DNA of 64,000 nucleotides. It comes from Acidobacteriaceae bacterium (GTDB lineage: Bacteria; Acidobacteriota; Terriglobia; Terriglobales; Acidobacteriaceae). Numbering within the stretch: position 1 is the stretch's first letter; every line of letters begins with the position of its first letter. The DNA lies in NCBI GenBank assembly GCA_003134655.1, contig PLBY01000081.1:62001-126000 (forward strand), in the 5' to 3' direction. The position numbers were made by a program, and so were the translations under genes. Below are positions 44,800 through 54,700 of the stretch, piece by piece. Below the pieces are notes generated by a model. It was given only the letters and a program-made list of their open reading frames with translations, searched no databases and was not told the DNA's origin.

Positions 44800-46263
44800 T
44801 CACAGCGAGCGCAGGAAGTTCACCAGATCCTGCTGATTCTTCGGCGTCAGGGCATCAAAGTTACTAATGACCTGATTCGCTTCTGAATTCGGATAGGTGC
44901 CATTGCCGAGACTCCGGTGATCTTCGATGGCCTGAACGATGTCCTGAGTGCGGCCATCGTGCATGAAGAAGTATCTCTGGCCGATTCCCCACAACGGTGC
45001 CGTACGGAATTGATCGCCCGTCGCGCCACCCTGATTGACGTTATCCGCGTTGTCTGGTCCCATGTCGTGAACCAGTAAGTCCGAGAACAGAAACGCCTGC
45101 ACGTTGCCCAACGCCGCAATGGAAGACTTCGGAGTGGTAAACGAGTTGGTATGGCACATATTGCAGCCGATGGTGTTGAACTGCACCAGCCCGTTGGCGG
45201 TCGACTGCGTCGGCGGCACCGGCGTCGGAGGCGCCAGGAAGCGCATGAACAGCGAGAAGCGCTCCAGATCGCTCGGGAAGTTTACCGGCAGTTTCGGCGC
45301 TTCGCCGGAATCCATGCGATCGTCCGGTACGCCCTTGGTCTTGTTGGTTCCCGGCGGCACCGGGAACGGCGGCAGGCAACTGGGAATCGACTCGTCATTC
45401 TCACTGGGGAACGCTTCGTCGCTCACGCCCTCTTCCACGTTGTACGCCTCGCCCGAAAAGTAGAGCAGCGACTTATTCTGCGCCTTCCAGCCGAAGCGCG
45501 TGATCGTGCCGTCATCGTCGCTGAATTGTGCATGCCCCGAAATTCCCAGCGACTGCTTCAGCGTTTTGTTGGCATTCATGTTGGCAATAATGTCGCTGTC
45601 CTGAATCAGCTCCATCAATCCAGTGCCGAATGTGGGAGTCACCTGGCGGAAAATAATGTTGTTGTTCTGCTGCGCCTGGGTGAAATTCGGCTGCACCATC
45701 GTGGTGCATCCCGGAGCGTCAGTGCGATTCGAAATCGTGAACATCTGGTGCACGCCGCCATCGGGCGTCACGCCGTCCGATTTATACGGGAACCGCGCCA
45801 CAATCACTGGGCCGTTCGCAGTAATGAAATACGGCATGGTGTTGGTCGCGCCCTGCAGCTGGTAGATGCCGAAGAGCGGATTATTCGGCGAGCTCGAGCC
45901 ACCGACCGCGGGATACGCGTGGCAACTGTTGCAGGAATTGGAATTGAATCGCGGCCCCAGTCCAACCGTTTTCACCAGCGGTCCACCCGCTACAAAGTTC
46001 ACCTCCGTGAATATCTGGGTGAGCCGTAGCGTGATCGCGTTCTGATTGGGCGTCAGATTCGAATAGAAATTGCCAGCGTCAGCCGGAAGCGGGCGCGGGC
46101 CGGGATCCACGGCAAGCGACGAACCATGAACCACTACCGGCCGCGTCATCAACACTGCCGCGGACGCCACCAGCAAAAGCGCCAGTGCGAGATAGTAAGG
46201 GATGTGTCGACGGGACTTGCTTCCCGAGTGGTTTTCGCTAGGAGAATTGTCGAATCTGGGCAT
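44800..46263 (-). CDS. Di-haem DUF1111 (putative peroxidase-like) protein 2
   Basis: 487 residues if it starts at ATG 46263, almost the same length as its paralogue; GTG 46284 is an alternative. Hydrophobic segment YYLALALLLVASAAVLM, then haem motifs CNSCH and CNMCH. It shares DPGPRPLPADAGNF, LGPRFNSNSC, RFGWKAQ, DQFRTAPLWGIGQR and the final NQQDLVNFLRSL with the downstream gene. An insertion with Pro-rich SCLPPFPVPPGTNKTKG separates the domains. The pair looks like a recent duplication, kept with both haem sites intact. Confidence 0.86.
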   Translation of the reverse strand: MPRFDNSPSENHSGSKSRRHIPYYLALALLLVASAAVLMTRPVVVHGSSLAVDPGPRPLPADAGNFYSNLTPNQNAITLRLTQIFTEVNFVAGGPLVKTVGLGPRFNSNSCNSCHAYPAVGGSSSPNNPLFGIYQLQGATNTMPYFITANGPVIVARFPYKSDGVTPDGGVHQMFTISNRTDAPGCTTMVQPNFTQAQQNNNIIFRQVTPTFGTGLMELIQDSDIIANMNANKTLKQSLGISGHAQFSDDDGTITRFGWKAQNKSLLYFSGEAYNVEEGVSDEAFPSENDESIPSCLPPFPVPPGTNKTKGVPDDRMDSGEAPKLPVNFPSDLERFSLFMRFLAPPTPVPPTQSTANGLVQFNTIGCNMCHTNSFTTPKSSIAALGNVQAFLFSDLLVHDMGPDNADNVNQGGATGDQFRTAPLWGIGQRYFFMHDGRTQDIVQAIEDHRSLGNGTYPNSEANQVISNFDALTPKNQQDLVNFLRSL

Positions 46264-46742
46264 GGGTTTCCAACCTGTCTTCACCGAGTTCGTTCTGTTG
46301 GGCCACTTTTCAGCGGCTATGCTGCCAGGAAGATGTGGGGGGTGAGCTTCCCGCGAGGGTCTTTCACTTCTTACTCACGGTACCCTAGTACAGTGTCAAA
46401 ACAGAGTCAATGAGAGGATCGTCTCCGTGAAGAACTTTGCATACCCGCCTCCGAGATTCAATCCGGATGGTAATCACCTGGTAACATGCAGCTGCGGGGT
46501 AACCCTTTGAATAATGGCCCTAAAGTGCCATTTACCGGTTTCCCCCGCGCTAATAACTTGTCACCAGAAGCTTTCGCCCCGGAAACGGGACGAACCAATT
46601 GGAGTTAGAGACTCCCGACTTGGAACTTACGTTTTGCATCCGTTCCCCCCTCAACATCTGATCAAACCGTTGTCTTACAGCTACAGAAGCGAAGGGAGAC
46701 GAAGGACTTCCTAACGTTTTTTTGGTTGCAGGCTCATCTATC
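46264..46742. other. Divergent intergenic region before the LuxR-type gene
   Basis: About 480 bases. Contains surface-element copy 3 (46427-46441), several GGTAA/GGTAAC steps around 46469-46505 and a weak AATGGC/GCCATT hairpin near 46512-46532. No gene is seen. Confidence 0.55.
46427..46441 (+). promoter_or_regulatory. Surface-gene element, copy 3
   Basis: GTGAAGAACTTTGCA, then TACCC. It points at the LuxR-type regulator gene about 300 bases downstream, so that gene may belong to the same regulon or control it. Confidence 0.45.
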
Positions 46743-47525
46743 ATGGCTCAATTGACCAGCTTTCCTCAGCAAGACCGCATCCGCGTCCTCGCCGCCGATA
46801 ACACGTCGATGAACACTCAGTTGCTGGTGGAAACCCTGGGGCGCGACGGCCAGTTTAATGTGGCGAGTCCGGCCTCCAAAGAGGCCGAGATCCTGGCCGT
46901 ACTGAAGCGAGAGCGCTCGCACGTCGCCTTGATCAGCGCACGGCAGGGCGCTGACAGCCGCGGCGGATTCGGCTTGAGCCGCGAGATCTGTTCCGCCTCC
47001 CCGAGCACCCGGGTCATCATGCTTCTCGACTCCTCCGAACGTGCCCCGGTGATCGAAGCCTTCCGCGCCGGTGCCCGAGGGGTTTTCTGCCGTACCGAAT
47101 CGCTCAAGTCACTCGCCAAGTCCATCCGTTGCGTGCACGAAGGCCAGATCTGGGCGAACAGCACAGAATTGCAATTCCTGTTGGAATCCATGGCGGAGCC
47201 CGTCCCCATGAAATTCCTGAGCGCGAGCGGCGATGCCCTGCTCTCGGCACGGGAAATTGACGTCGTCCGTTGCGTCGCCGAGGGACTCAGTAACCGTGAA
47301 ATCGCGCAGCGCCTGAACCTCCGCGAGCACACCGTAAAAAATTATCTCTTCCGCATCTTCGACAAGCTGGGCGTCTCCAGCCGCGTGGAAGTAGTCCTGT
47401 ATGCGTTGGGCAATCACGCCGCCGCGGCCAAATCCGACGACGCTATCCCCTCGAAAAAGGAGACCACTCCCGCAGCGCTCCCCGCCCGCATAGATTTACC
47501 CGTACGCGTCATGCGACGCAATTGA
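46743..47525 (+). CDS. LuxR/NarL-type transcription regulator with degenerate receiver
   Basis: 260 residues. The first 130 resemble a response-regulator receiver (RIRVLAADNTSMNTQLL, then STRVIMLLDSSERAPVIEAFRAGARGVFCRTESLKSLAKSI). However, the strand that normally ends in the phosphorylated Asp reads HVALISARQG, with no Asp at that point. The C-terminal LuxR helix-turn-helix is clear: LSAREIDVVRCVAEGLSNREIAQRLNLREHTVKNYLFRIFDKLGVSSRVEVV. A Lys/Pro-rich tail follows. No sensor kinase is adjacent. It probably works without phosphorylation, and could control neighbouring surface genes (inference). Confidence 0.85.
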   Translation: MAQLTSFPQQDRIRVLAADNTSMNTQLLVETLGRDGQFNVASPASKEAEILAVLKRERSHVALISARQGADSRGGFGLSREICSASPSTRVIMLLDSSERAPVIEAFRAGARGVFCRTESLKSLAKSIRCVHEGQIWANSTELQFLLESMAEPVPMKFLSASGDALLSAREIDVVRCVAEGLSNREIAQRLNLREHTVKNYLFRIFDKLGVSSRVEVVLYALGNHAAAAKSDDAIPSKKETTPAALPARIDLPVRVMRRN

Positions 47526-47578
47526 CGTTACTCTCCTCCCGTAATTAGCCCATCCGCTTCCGCGCGAGGGCTTCACAG

Positions 47579-47601
47579 CATGTACTTCTGGGCCCCCCTG
47601 G
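47579..47601. promoter_or_regulatory. Second shared upstream motif, copy 2
   Basis: CATGTACTTCTGGGCCCC then CCTGG. It nearly matches CATGTACTTCCGG-CCCC-ACTGG at 24081-24102. Both precede genes for secreted carbohydrate-related proteins. Confidence 0.3.
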
Positions 47602-47710
47602 GCAGTGGCCCTTGGGTATCTGTGCGCATCTCCCATGCCTGTCTACTGTTACCTCAAGGACGTTCCGAGAAAAGGCGTCCTGTCGAAGCCCCCCATTCGA
47701 GGTAACACAC

Positions 47711-50512
47711 ATGTTGTCCGAAGCACGTCCCCCGGCTCGGAACCGCCAGCAGTCCGCAGTGGTTCGATTCATTGGCGTCGCCGCTTTACTGCTGTGCCTC
47801 TCGTGGTTAGCCGCCTGCACAGCGGCGAGTTCAGCCGGCTCCGGAAACACCGTGCCCCCACAAGTTTCTGGACGCCTGTCCCCAGCCGACGTGGGCGTGC
47901 CTTACAACGGAACCCTCAGTGTCAGCGGCGGGAAGGCGCCCTACGTCTTCAGCCTCTCTTCCGGATCTTTGCCCTCCGGCCTCGCCCTCAGCCAATCCAC
48001 CGGAACCATCTCCGGAACTCCCGCAAGGACCGGAGTCTTTAACTTCGCAGTGCAAGCGACGGATTCGACCGGCCTGCAAGGAGCGCAGTCGTTCCAGATC
48101 CCCGTCTCTAGTGCCGGCGTCATAGTCGTCGCGGTCTCTCCCGCAGCGGCCAACGTGGTTTCTTCCGGTACGGCACAATTTACCGCCGCGGTCAGCAACA
48201 CCTCGAACCAGGCCGTCACCTGGTCGGCCTCACCGGGAACCATCACCAGCACCGGTCTCTACCAGGCACCGGCCGTTGCGACCAGCACATCTGCAACTGT
48301 GACCGCCACGAGCAACGCCGATCCGACCAAGTCTGGAAAAGCTTCCGTAACGATTAAGCCGCTTGGTCTTCCCGTTGCGGTCACGACTGTGTCGATATCT
48401 GGCGCCACGTCCGGCGCCGCTTACTCTGCCACACTGGCGGCCACCGGAGGAACCACTCCCTACAGCTGGACCCTCGCCTCCGGAACGCTGCCTACCGGAA
48501 TCACCCTGCAAAGCACCGGAGTCATCTCCGGCACCACTTCTCAGACAGGAACGTTCAGCTTCACGGTCCAGGTAACCGATTCCTCTTCTCCCAAGCAAAC
48601 GGCGACACGCTCGTTCCAGATCACGGTCTCAACGGTCGGCACCATCACCGTGACGGTCACTCCAGCGGCCGCCACCGTAACGTCTTCCGGGACGGCGCAA
48701 TTCACCGCCCTCGTCACCAACACTTCCAACGTAGGAGTCACCTGGTCCGCTTGGCCCGGATCCATTAGCAGCAGCGGCCTCTACCAGGCGCCGTCCGTCA
48801 CCACCAAAACAACCGCCACCGTGACCGCGACCAGCACCGCTGACTCGACCAAGTCCGGCAAAGCTGTCGTCACGATCAGTCCGGCTCTGGCTCCTCCCCT
48901 TACCGTCACGACCACATCCTTATCCGGCGCCACCTCTGGCACCGCATACTCTGCCACGCTAAAGGCCTCCGGAGGAACCACTCCCTACACTTGGAGCCTG
49001 GCGTCCGGAACGCTACCCACTGGCATGAGCCTGCAGAGCAGCGGTCTGCTCTCTGGGACTACTTCTAAGACTGGACAATTCAACATCACCGTCCAGGCCG
49101 TGGATTCCTCGTCCCCGAAACAAACTGCGACTCAGCCGCTAAGCCTGGCGGTCAACGCGATCGTCACCGGCAACACGGCCCCGTCAACTCTGTTCGGATT
49201 CACCTCGACCAATACATCGGTGCGGGACTATCCCACCGTGAATTACGGCATGCAGCGTTTCTGGGACTCCCCTCCGCTGCAATGGCCATCCATCAACACC
49301 GCATCCGGTGTTTATGACTACTCGAACCTCGACTCGGTTCTCGCTCAGGCCTACACCAGCGGTGTGATGGAAGGCATGTACACGCTGGCTCGCACTCCAC
49401 CGTGGGCTACGTCCAAGCCATCTGATACGACCTGCCACTACACCACCGCAGTTTCCGGCGGAGGCGCTGGCGAGTGCGATGCTCCCATCGATCTGAACAG
49501 CGATGGCACCGGAACCAACGCCATCTGGAAAGCGTGGATTACCGCAATCGCCACCCACGCCAACAACCCCACGTACCTGCAGACGCACGCTCACATCAAG
49601 TACTGGGAAATCTGGAACGAACCTGATGCCTCGTTCTACTGGGCCGGGAGTTTCGCCCAGCTCGCGCGCCTGACTGAAGATGCGAACTGCATCATCACCG
49701 GCCGCGGCGTGATCCACGAGAGTGGCAACGGCACCGCCACTCCCTGCACTGCCACTCCGATCGATCCCACGGCGCAGATCGTGATGGCCTCCGGGCACGC
49801 GGATAGTTCGTCCAACCTGACCTACGCGCAGAACCAACTGTATTGCAACGCCTCGCCCACGGGATCCCAGTTGCCCTGTCCGAATCCGCCGAATGCAATC
49901 GCCACCGCGGTCGACATCGTCAACTTCCACATGAAACCCGGCAACGCCACTGGAAACCATTGCCCGGCGCCCGTTCCCTGCATACCTGAGACCGCCATGC
50001 AGACCTACGTGGCCAACGCCCACGGCATTCTGCAGCCCGCCGAACTCGCCAAGCCCATGTGGAATGGAGAAGCATCCTACGCCGAAGCCGGCTTCACCGG
50101 CGCCTACACCGACGCCGACATGGCCGCGTCCTTCATGCCGCGCTTCTATCTGATGACCTGGTCGATGAACGTATCGGGCATCGCATGGTACGACTGGACC
50201 TATATGACCACTCAACCCGCAGCCGTGCAGACCGCCTACCAGCAGACCTACAACTGGCTCTCGGGCTCCACTCTTACCACTCCGTGCGCGGCGGTCGGAA
50301 CCATCTATTCGTGTACCATCAACAAGTCTGGCACACAGTACCTCGTCATGTGGGATTCGTCGCAGAGTTGCGCCAACGGCTCCTGCACCACGTCGAATCA
50401 GACCGTCGGATCCCAGTGGTCGCAGTACCAGGCCATGACCACCGCCAACGCTCCGGTCTCCATCTCGGGGCGCATCGTCCCACTCGGCATCAAACCGGTC
50501 GTGCTTCACTAA
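47711..50512 (+). CDS. Mosaic lipoprotein: Ig repeats plus clan-A glycoside-hydrolase-like domain
   Basis: 933 residues from ATG 47711 (GAGG 9 bases upstream). Lipobox LAAC, then three putative-Ig (He_PIG-type) repeats (PYVFSLSSGSLPSGLALS; PYSWTLASGTLPTGITLQ; PYTWSLASGTLPTGMSLQ). They alternate with two Big-2-like repeats (SSGTAQFTA...VTWSA). The C-terminal 440 residues are homologous to the lipoproteins at 30647 and 32336: TLARTPPWATS, IKYWEIWNEPD with an acid/base Glu, IVNFHMKPG and WNGEASY with a nucleophile Glu. The Ig repeats are so alike at DNA level that recombination could change their number. A terminator follows. Confidence 0.82.
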   Translation: MLSEARPPARNRQQSAVVRFIGVAALLLCLSWLAACTAASSAGSGNTVPPQVSGRLSPADVGVPYNGTLSVSGGKAPYVFSLSSGSLPSGLALSQSTGTISGTPARTGVFNFAVQATDSTGLQGAQSFQIPVSSAGVIVVAVSPAAANVVSSGTAQFTAAVSNTSNQAVTWSASPGTITSTGLYQAPAVATSTSATVTATSNADPTKSGKASVTIKPLGLPVAVTTVSISGATSGAAYSATLAATGGTTPYSWTLASGTLPTGITLQSTGVISGTTSQTGTFSFTVQVTDSSSPKQTATRSFQITVSTVGTITVTVTPAAATVTSSGTAQFTALVTNTSNVGVTWSAWPGSISSSGLYQAPSVTTKTTATVTATSTADSTKSGKAVVTISPALAPPLTVTTTSLSGATSGTAYSATLKASGGTTPYTWSLASGTLPTGMSLQSSGLLSGTTSKTGQFNITVQAVDSSSPKQTATQPLSLAVNAIVTGNTAPSTLFGFTSTNTSVRDYPTVNYGMQRFWDSPPLQWPSINTASGVYDYSNLDSVLAQAYTSGVMEGMYTLARTPPWATSKPSDTTCHYTTAVSGGGAGECDAPIDLNSDGTGTNAIWKAWITAIATHANNPTYLQTHAHIKYWEIWNEPDASFYWAGSFAQLARLTEDANCIITGRGVIHESGNGTATPCTATPIDPTAQIVMASGHADSSSNLTYAQNQLYCNASPTGSQLPCPNPPNAIATAVDIVNFHMKPGNATGNHCPAPVPCIPETAMQTYVANAHGILQPAELAKPMWNGEASYAEAGFTGAYTDADMAASFMPRFYLMTWSMNVSGIAWYDWTYMTTQPAAVQTAYQQTYNWLSGSTLTTPCAAVGTIYSCTINKSGTQYLVMWDSSQSCANGSCTTSNQTVGSQWSQYQAMTTANAPVSISGRIVPLGIKPVVLH

Positions 50513-51195
50513 CCTGCATCACGCACCATCATCGCCCAAACAAGAGAGCCCGTATCGCAAGATACGGGCTCTTCGTTTTTTACAACTCTTCGTTTTCTCA
50601 AACAATCGCTAACCGATCCCGCCGAACTCCAGCCGCGAAGTGGCGGCACATGAAAACCCGGCACGGCAGTGCCTAGGGTCGGAAGAGAGAGCGAGGCCCG
50701 AAGGGACGACACCAGTTCTCACACACACTCTTTAGCCCCAGCCGCGCCGAACCCAGTTTTTCTACAAACGTGAAGCTCAGCCTGACGTACTCTCCTAAGA
50801 AATCCACAGGCCCGTTGTGACATCTGCCCTTGCGGCCCACTCACATCCAGGTTCATCATGGTCAAGGCGGAGGCAGTTCATCCTCCCTCTAGGGCATTGG
50901 CCCTAAGTCTCATGAAATCAAGATCTTACCCGCAAGATATTGAGCCCCTTAGATTTTCGGACGAATTCCCGCTAACCTGATGATTGCAATAGACCGAGGG
51001 GGAGGGGGTACCTGTGATGCGCATTTTCGGAAACCTGAAATCGCAGTCCGACTCCTGCCCCGAAAAGCGCGCCGTCGAAAATTTTTTCGAGGAGAAACCC
51101 GCAGCCTATTGCCCTACGCTCTCACTCAAGACGAAGCTCATGAATCGGCAAATCAGCTCTGCGCGGTCGCTGAATTCGCGTGCTAGACTTGCCCC
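50513..51195. other. Long intergenic region
   Basis: Starts with the terminator below. AGGGC-ATTG-GCCCT near 50890-50904 is a small hairpin. A purine-rich GAGGGGGAGGGGG run at 50996-51008 precedes a weak 144-codon frame (51014-51448) that overlaps the NUDIX gene and looks non-coding. No RNA gene was identified. Confidence 0.5.
50545..50580 (+). terminator. Intrinsic terminator
   Basis: AGAGCCCGTATC/GATACGGGCTCT with a GCAA loop, then TCGTTTTTT. It ends the mosaic lipoprotein gene. Confidence 0.92.
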
Positions 51196-51699
51196 TTGCC
51201 AACCCCGCTTCAGAGCCTCAAGCGCCGTCTCTTCTGGATCGTCGCGCGTACCTGCTTTACCCTCTACCGCCTGTTCCCGCTGTTCGGATCGCTGCGCGCT
51301 TCCGTCGGCATCATTCGCCGCGGCCAGACATTTCTGGTCATCCAGCGCAACGATGGACGCGGCTTCTCGCTGCCCGGAGGAATCTCAGGCAGAAAGGAAG
51401 CAGAGATCGAGACACTGCGCCGCGAGGTTCTGGAAGAAACGGGATTGACCGTCACTGGCGAGAAACTGAGAATGCTCTACCACAGCACAGCCGATGTGCC
51501 ATGTGACATCTCAGTCTTCGAGGCCGAAGCCAGTGGAGAATTGAAAGGTTCCTGGGAAGGTTCGCCGCGTTGGATGACGCTGCCCGAACTCGAGCCCCGA
51601 CTCCTGGAGAGTCAGCGCCCTGTGCTCGACCTGCTCAGGAAAATCTCCGCCGAAGTTCACCAGGACGGTGACGCGGAGAAAAAAGGGAAAACCGAATAG
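51196..51699 (+). CDS. NUDIX hydrolase
   Basis: 167 residues with an intact Nudix box GGISGRKEAEIETLRREVLEETGL (written here as G-x5-E-x7-REV-x-EE-x-G), which binds Mg2+ and hydrolyses nucleoside diphosphates linked to another group. The N-terminal 35 residues are hydrophobic and aromatic (RRLFWIVARTCFTLYRLFPLF), suggesting membrane attachment. Start is TTG 51196, since an in-frame TAG lies at 51184-51186; there is no clear ribosome-binding site. Substrate cannot be predicted. Confidence 0.85.
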   Translation: MPTPLQSLKRRLFWIVARTCFTLYRLFPLFGSLRASVGIIRRGQTFLVIQRNDGRGFSLPGGISGRKEAEIETLRREVLEETGLTVTGEKLRMLYHSTADVPCDISVFEAEASGELKGSWEGSPRWMTLPELEPRLLESQRPVLDLLRKISAEVHQDGDAEKKGKTE

Positions 51700-51756
51700 A
51701 AAACCGCTGCGCGGATCGAGTGGCTTCCGCGCAGCAGGCTCGTCACAATCGAAAGT

Positions 51757-54700
51757 TCACTGGCCCGTACCCTTCAGGCTCACCACTTCCGGGGAAGAAA
51801 CGGCAGCATCGCTCAACGTCAGGTCGCCGCTGACCGCGCCCGTTATCGTCGGACTGAACTCCACTCCCAGCGTGCAAATACTGTTGGCAGGAATGGTCGC
51901 CCCGCACGGAATTCCTCCACCCGTCGTGTAGATGAACTCGCCGCTCGCCACGATGCTGTTGATGGGAACCGCCGTTTTCACGAAGTTGGTGACGGTCACG
52001 ACTTGCACCGAGCTGGTTGTTCCCACGGTTACCGATCCGAAATTGATCGTCGTGGGAGACACCGTCACTGCCAGAATTCCGGTGCCGGCGGCATTCTGCA
52101 CTTGGGTGCTGACCGCACCATCATCAATCACCGTGATGCCGCCGATATTGCCGCCCACCACCACCGGCTTGTAGGTCACTGTAACCGTGCATGACTTGCC
52201 GGCCAGCAGCGCGCCGCCGCACGGCGTCGTTCCGCTCGGTGTTGCAGTGAAGTATCCGCTACCCGTAATACTGCTGAGGGTCACGGTCGACGTGCTTACG
52301 TTCTTGATCGTTACCGTCTTGGCGCTCGAGGAGTTCAGAATCACATTCCCAAAACTCAGGCTCGTCGGAGTGAAGGTCAGCGGCACAGCGGGCCCGTTTT
52401 GACCAGTTCCCGTAAAGCCGCCTGCGGCGACGGTCCCGTTGAAGCTGATCGTCAACGCTCCCTTCACCTGGCCATTGAAGGTCGGCGTAAACGTCACTGA
52501 GAAGTTGCACTTCGCTTTTGCCAACAACGTCCCGTTGCAAGGAGTTGTACTACTGCCAACCGCCGAGAAGTCGCCACTGGTGGAGTACGTAAAGTTGAGA
52601 GTCTGGGTCCCGTTGTTGGTCAGTGACATGTTCTCCGGGATGCTGGAGCTGCCGACATTCGTGGCGGGGAACGTGATGTTCGACGACAACGTTACTGGCA
52701 CCTGCCCCGTCCCCGTCATGTTGACCAGGTGCGGAGCACCCGTCGTCGTGTCATTGATCGTGATCGTGCCCGTCAGCGCTCCGGTGACCACCGGTGCGAA
52801 GCTCGCCGTAATCGTGCAGCTCTGTCCTGGTGTTAGCGTCACGCCCGAACAGTTGCCGGTCTCCGAGAAGCCGCCGCTCGACTGCACTGAATTGACGGTG
52901 ATATTCACGAAGCCCGTATTCGAAACCGTGACCTTCTGCCCGGCGCTGGAAGTGTTCACTACTTGATTGCCGAACGTAAGAACCGTCGGAGAGATCGAAA
53001 TCGCCGACGCCGATCCGATTCCGCTCAGAGCGATGCTCTGCGGGCTGGTGCTGGCATCGTCGGTGATGGTGAGCGTGCCCGTTCGCGTGCCGGTCACGGA
53101 AGGCATGAAATACACGTCGATCGTGCACGTTCCGCCCGGAGAGATCGCTGATTGACACGTGTTGGTCTGGGTGAAGTCACCGGTCGCGGAAATCCCGCTG
53201 ATGTTCAGCGCGACCGTCTGGTTGTTGGTGATGGTTTCGACGAGCGGCGCGCTCCGTACCTCCACCTGCTGATTCCCAAAACTAAAGGCGACATTCGAGA
53301 GCAATACCGGTCCGCCCGCGCAGGTGCCCGTCGGCGGCAGCTTCGCCATCTCGGTATACCACCAGGGCTCGGTGGTCCGGTTCGATGGCAGGTATTCTCC
53401 CGCCACCCATACCGTGCACGAATCGCTCGGATCGAGAACCCCGCTATACCAGTCGCCCCATCGGTAATTCAGTGTGTCGGTGTCCTCTGCGTCGCCGCCG
53501 GTGATCGGACTCGTGATATATCCCCACGTCCCGGTTTGCAGCGTGCCGGGATTGAGAGTCAAACTGTTCAGCGCCGGATGCTCATTCACTCCGCTGCCCG
53601 ACACTCCCAGGATTCCCTGCAGGTTGCCGCTCTTGTCGCGGACTATGCTGGGAAGAAATACATATGCGCTCGAATCCACCGGATCGAGGATCGGATAATC
53701 CGCGGAAACATAAACTGAATTCGGCGAAGTTGCGTTCCGCTGAAGAACGCGGATGTCGGCTTCGGTTTGGCCAGGCGTGCCCGAGTTCGGAACAACTTCA
53801 ATGGCGTGAGCCGAGGTCCAAACGCTTCCCTGTCCGCCCTTCGAGGTGTAGTGGAAGAACTGCTGCATGCGGTCCGCTACCGAATCGATGGTGATGCCAG
53901 TCGCTGCTGTCGAGGGTTGCGGTATGCACACTGTGTCGTAATAGTTCCTGGCGATAAAGCATCCCAACTGGTCGCCGCCCGCTTGCGTCGAAGGAAGATC
54001 CCAACTGGCGACGAAGGTCGGCGTCGGAGTCGTGTTGCTCCAATTGACTGTCCATTGCTCCACGCCCTGCGTGTGATTCGGATCCGTGAGGTAACTGACG
54101 CCGTCTTTCGTCGGCTCGATGATGTAAGTGAGCATCTCGCCGTCCGCCGCGATGGGTGGAGTCGTGTCTGAGTTATTCGCCGGAACCCAACTGCGCCGCG
54201 GATTATAAGTCGTCAACGAGTGAGCCACCACGCACGCCGGTGTCTTCGAGTTGTTCAGCCACGGACTTATGGTGCTGACTCGCAACCCCGCCAAGTCAAC
54301 CGCGCACACGAGCGGTGCCATGATTGTCGAGCCGTTGTTCGGGTCCTGTAAGTCGTAAGTGATCCACAGAGCCTGATCGGTTGCCGCGGTGTATGGCGGA
54401 GTCGTGCTGGTCGAGGTCTGCCACAATCCGGTCTGCGGATAATCCGGGTAGTAGTAGTTGCCTTGCGTGTTCTTCGGAATCACATTGTCGAGGTCGTACT
54501 CGAAAGCAAACCAGCCGAAGGCGGGAGAGGTCGAGCCAACATCCTCGACATTACTGATGGCAACGCACATGTAATTATGGCCGTTGCTTGGCGCCGTGAT
54601 GCGCTTCTCCATGATCCACAGGTTGTAGACGTTGTCGTGCAGGATCTGGGAGTTGGGACTAAACGCTGTCGGACAATGCGTGGTGTTGCCGGAATTGTTG

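Noticed and set aside
12344..46441. The 15-bp element read as short leader peptides (MK-x-L/F-A)
   Set aside because: Every copy can be translated that way, but the frames differ entirely afterwards (one stops after six codons) and none has a ribosome-binding site. A DNA site is simpler.
46427..46510. A GEMM-type cyclic-di-GMP riboswitch before the LuxR-type gene
   Set aside because: GGTAA steps recall it, but the conserved GACGCAAAGCC core is absent.
51014..51448. Open frame of 144 codons behind a purine-rich, Shine-Dalgarno-like run
   Set aside because: It overlaps the NUDIX gene on the same strand in another frame, its protein is Ser/Arg-rich and featureless, and the NUDIX frame has the real motif.
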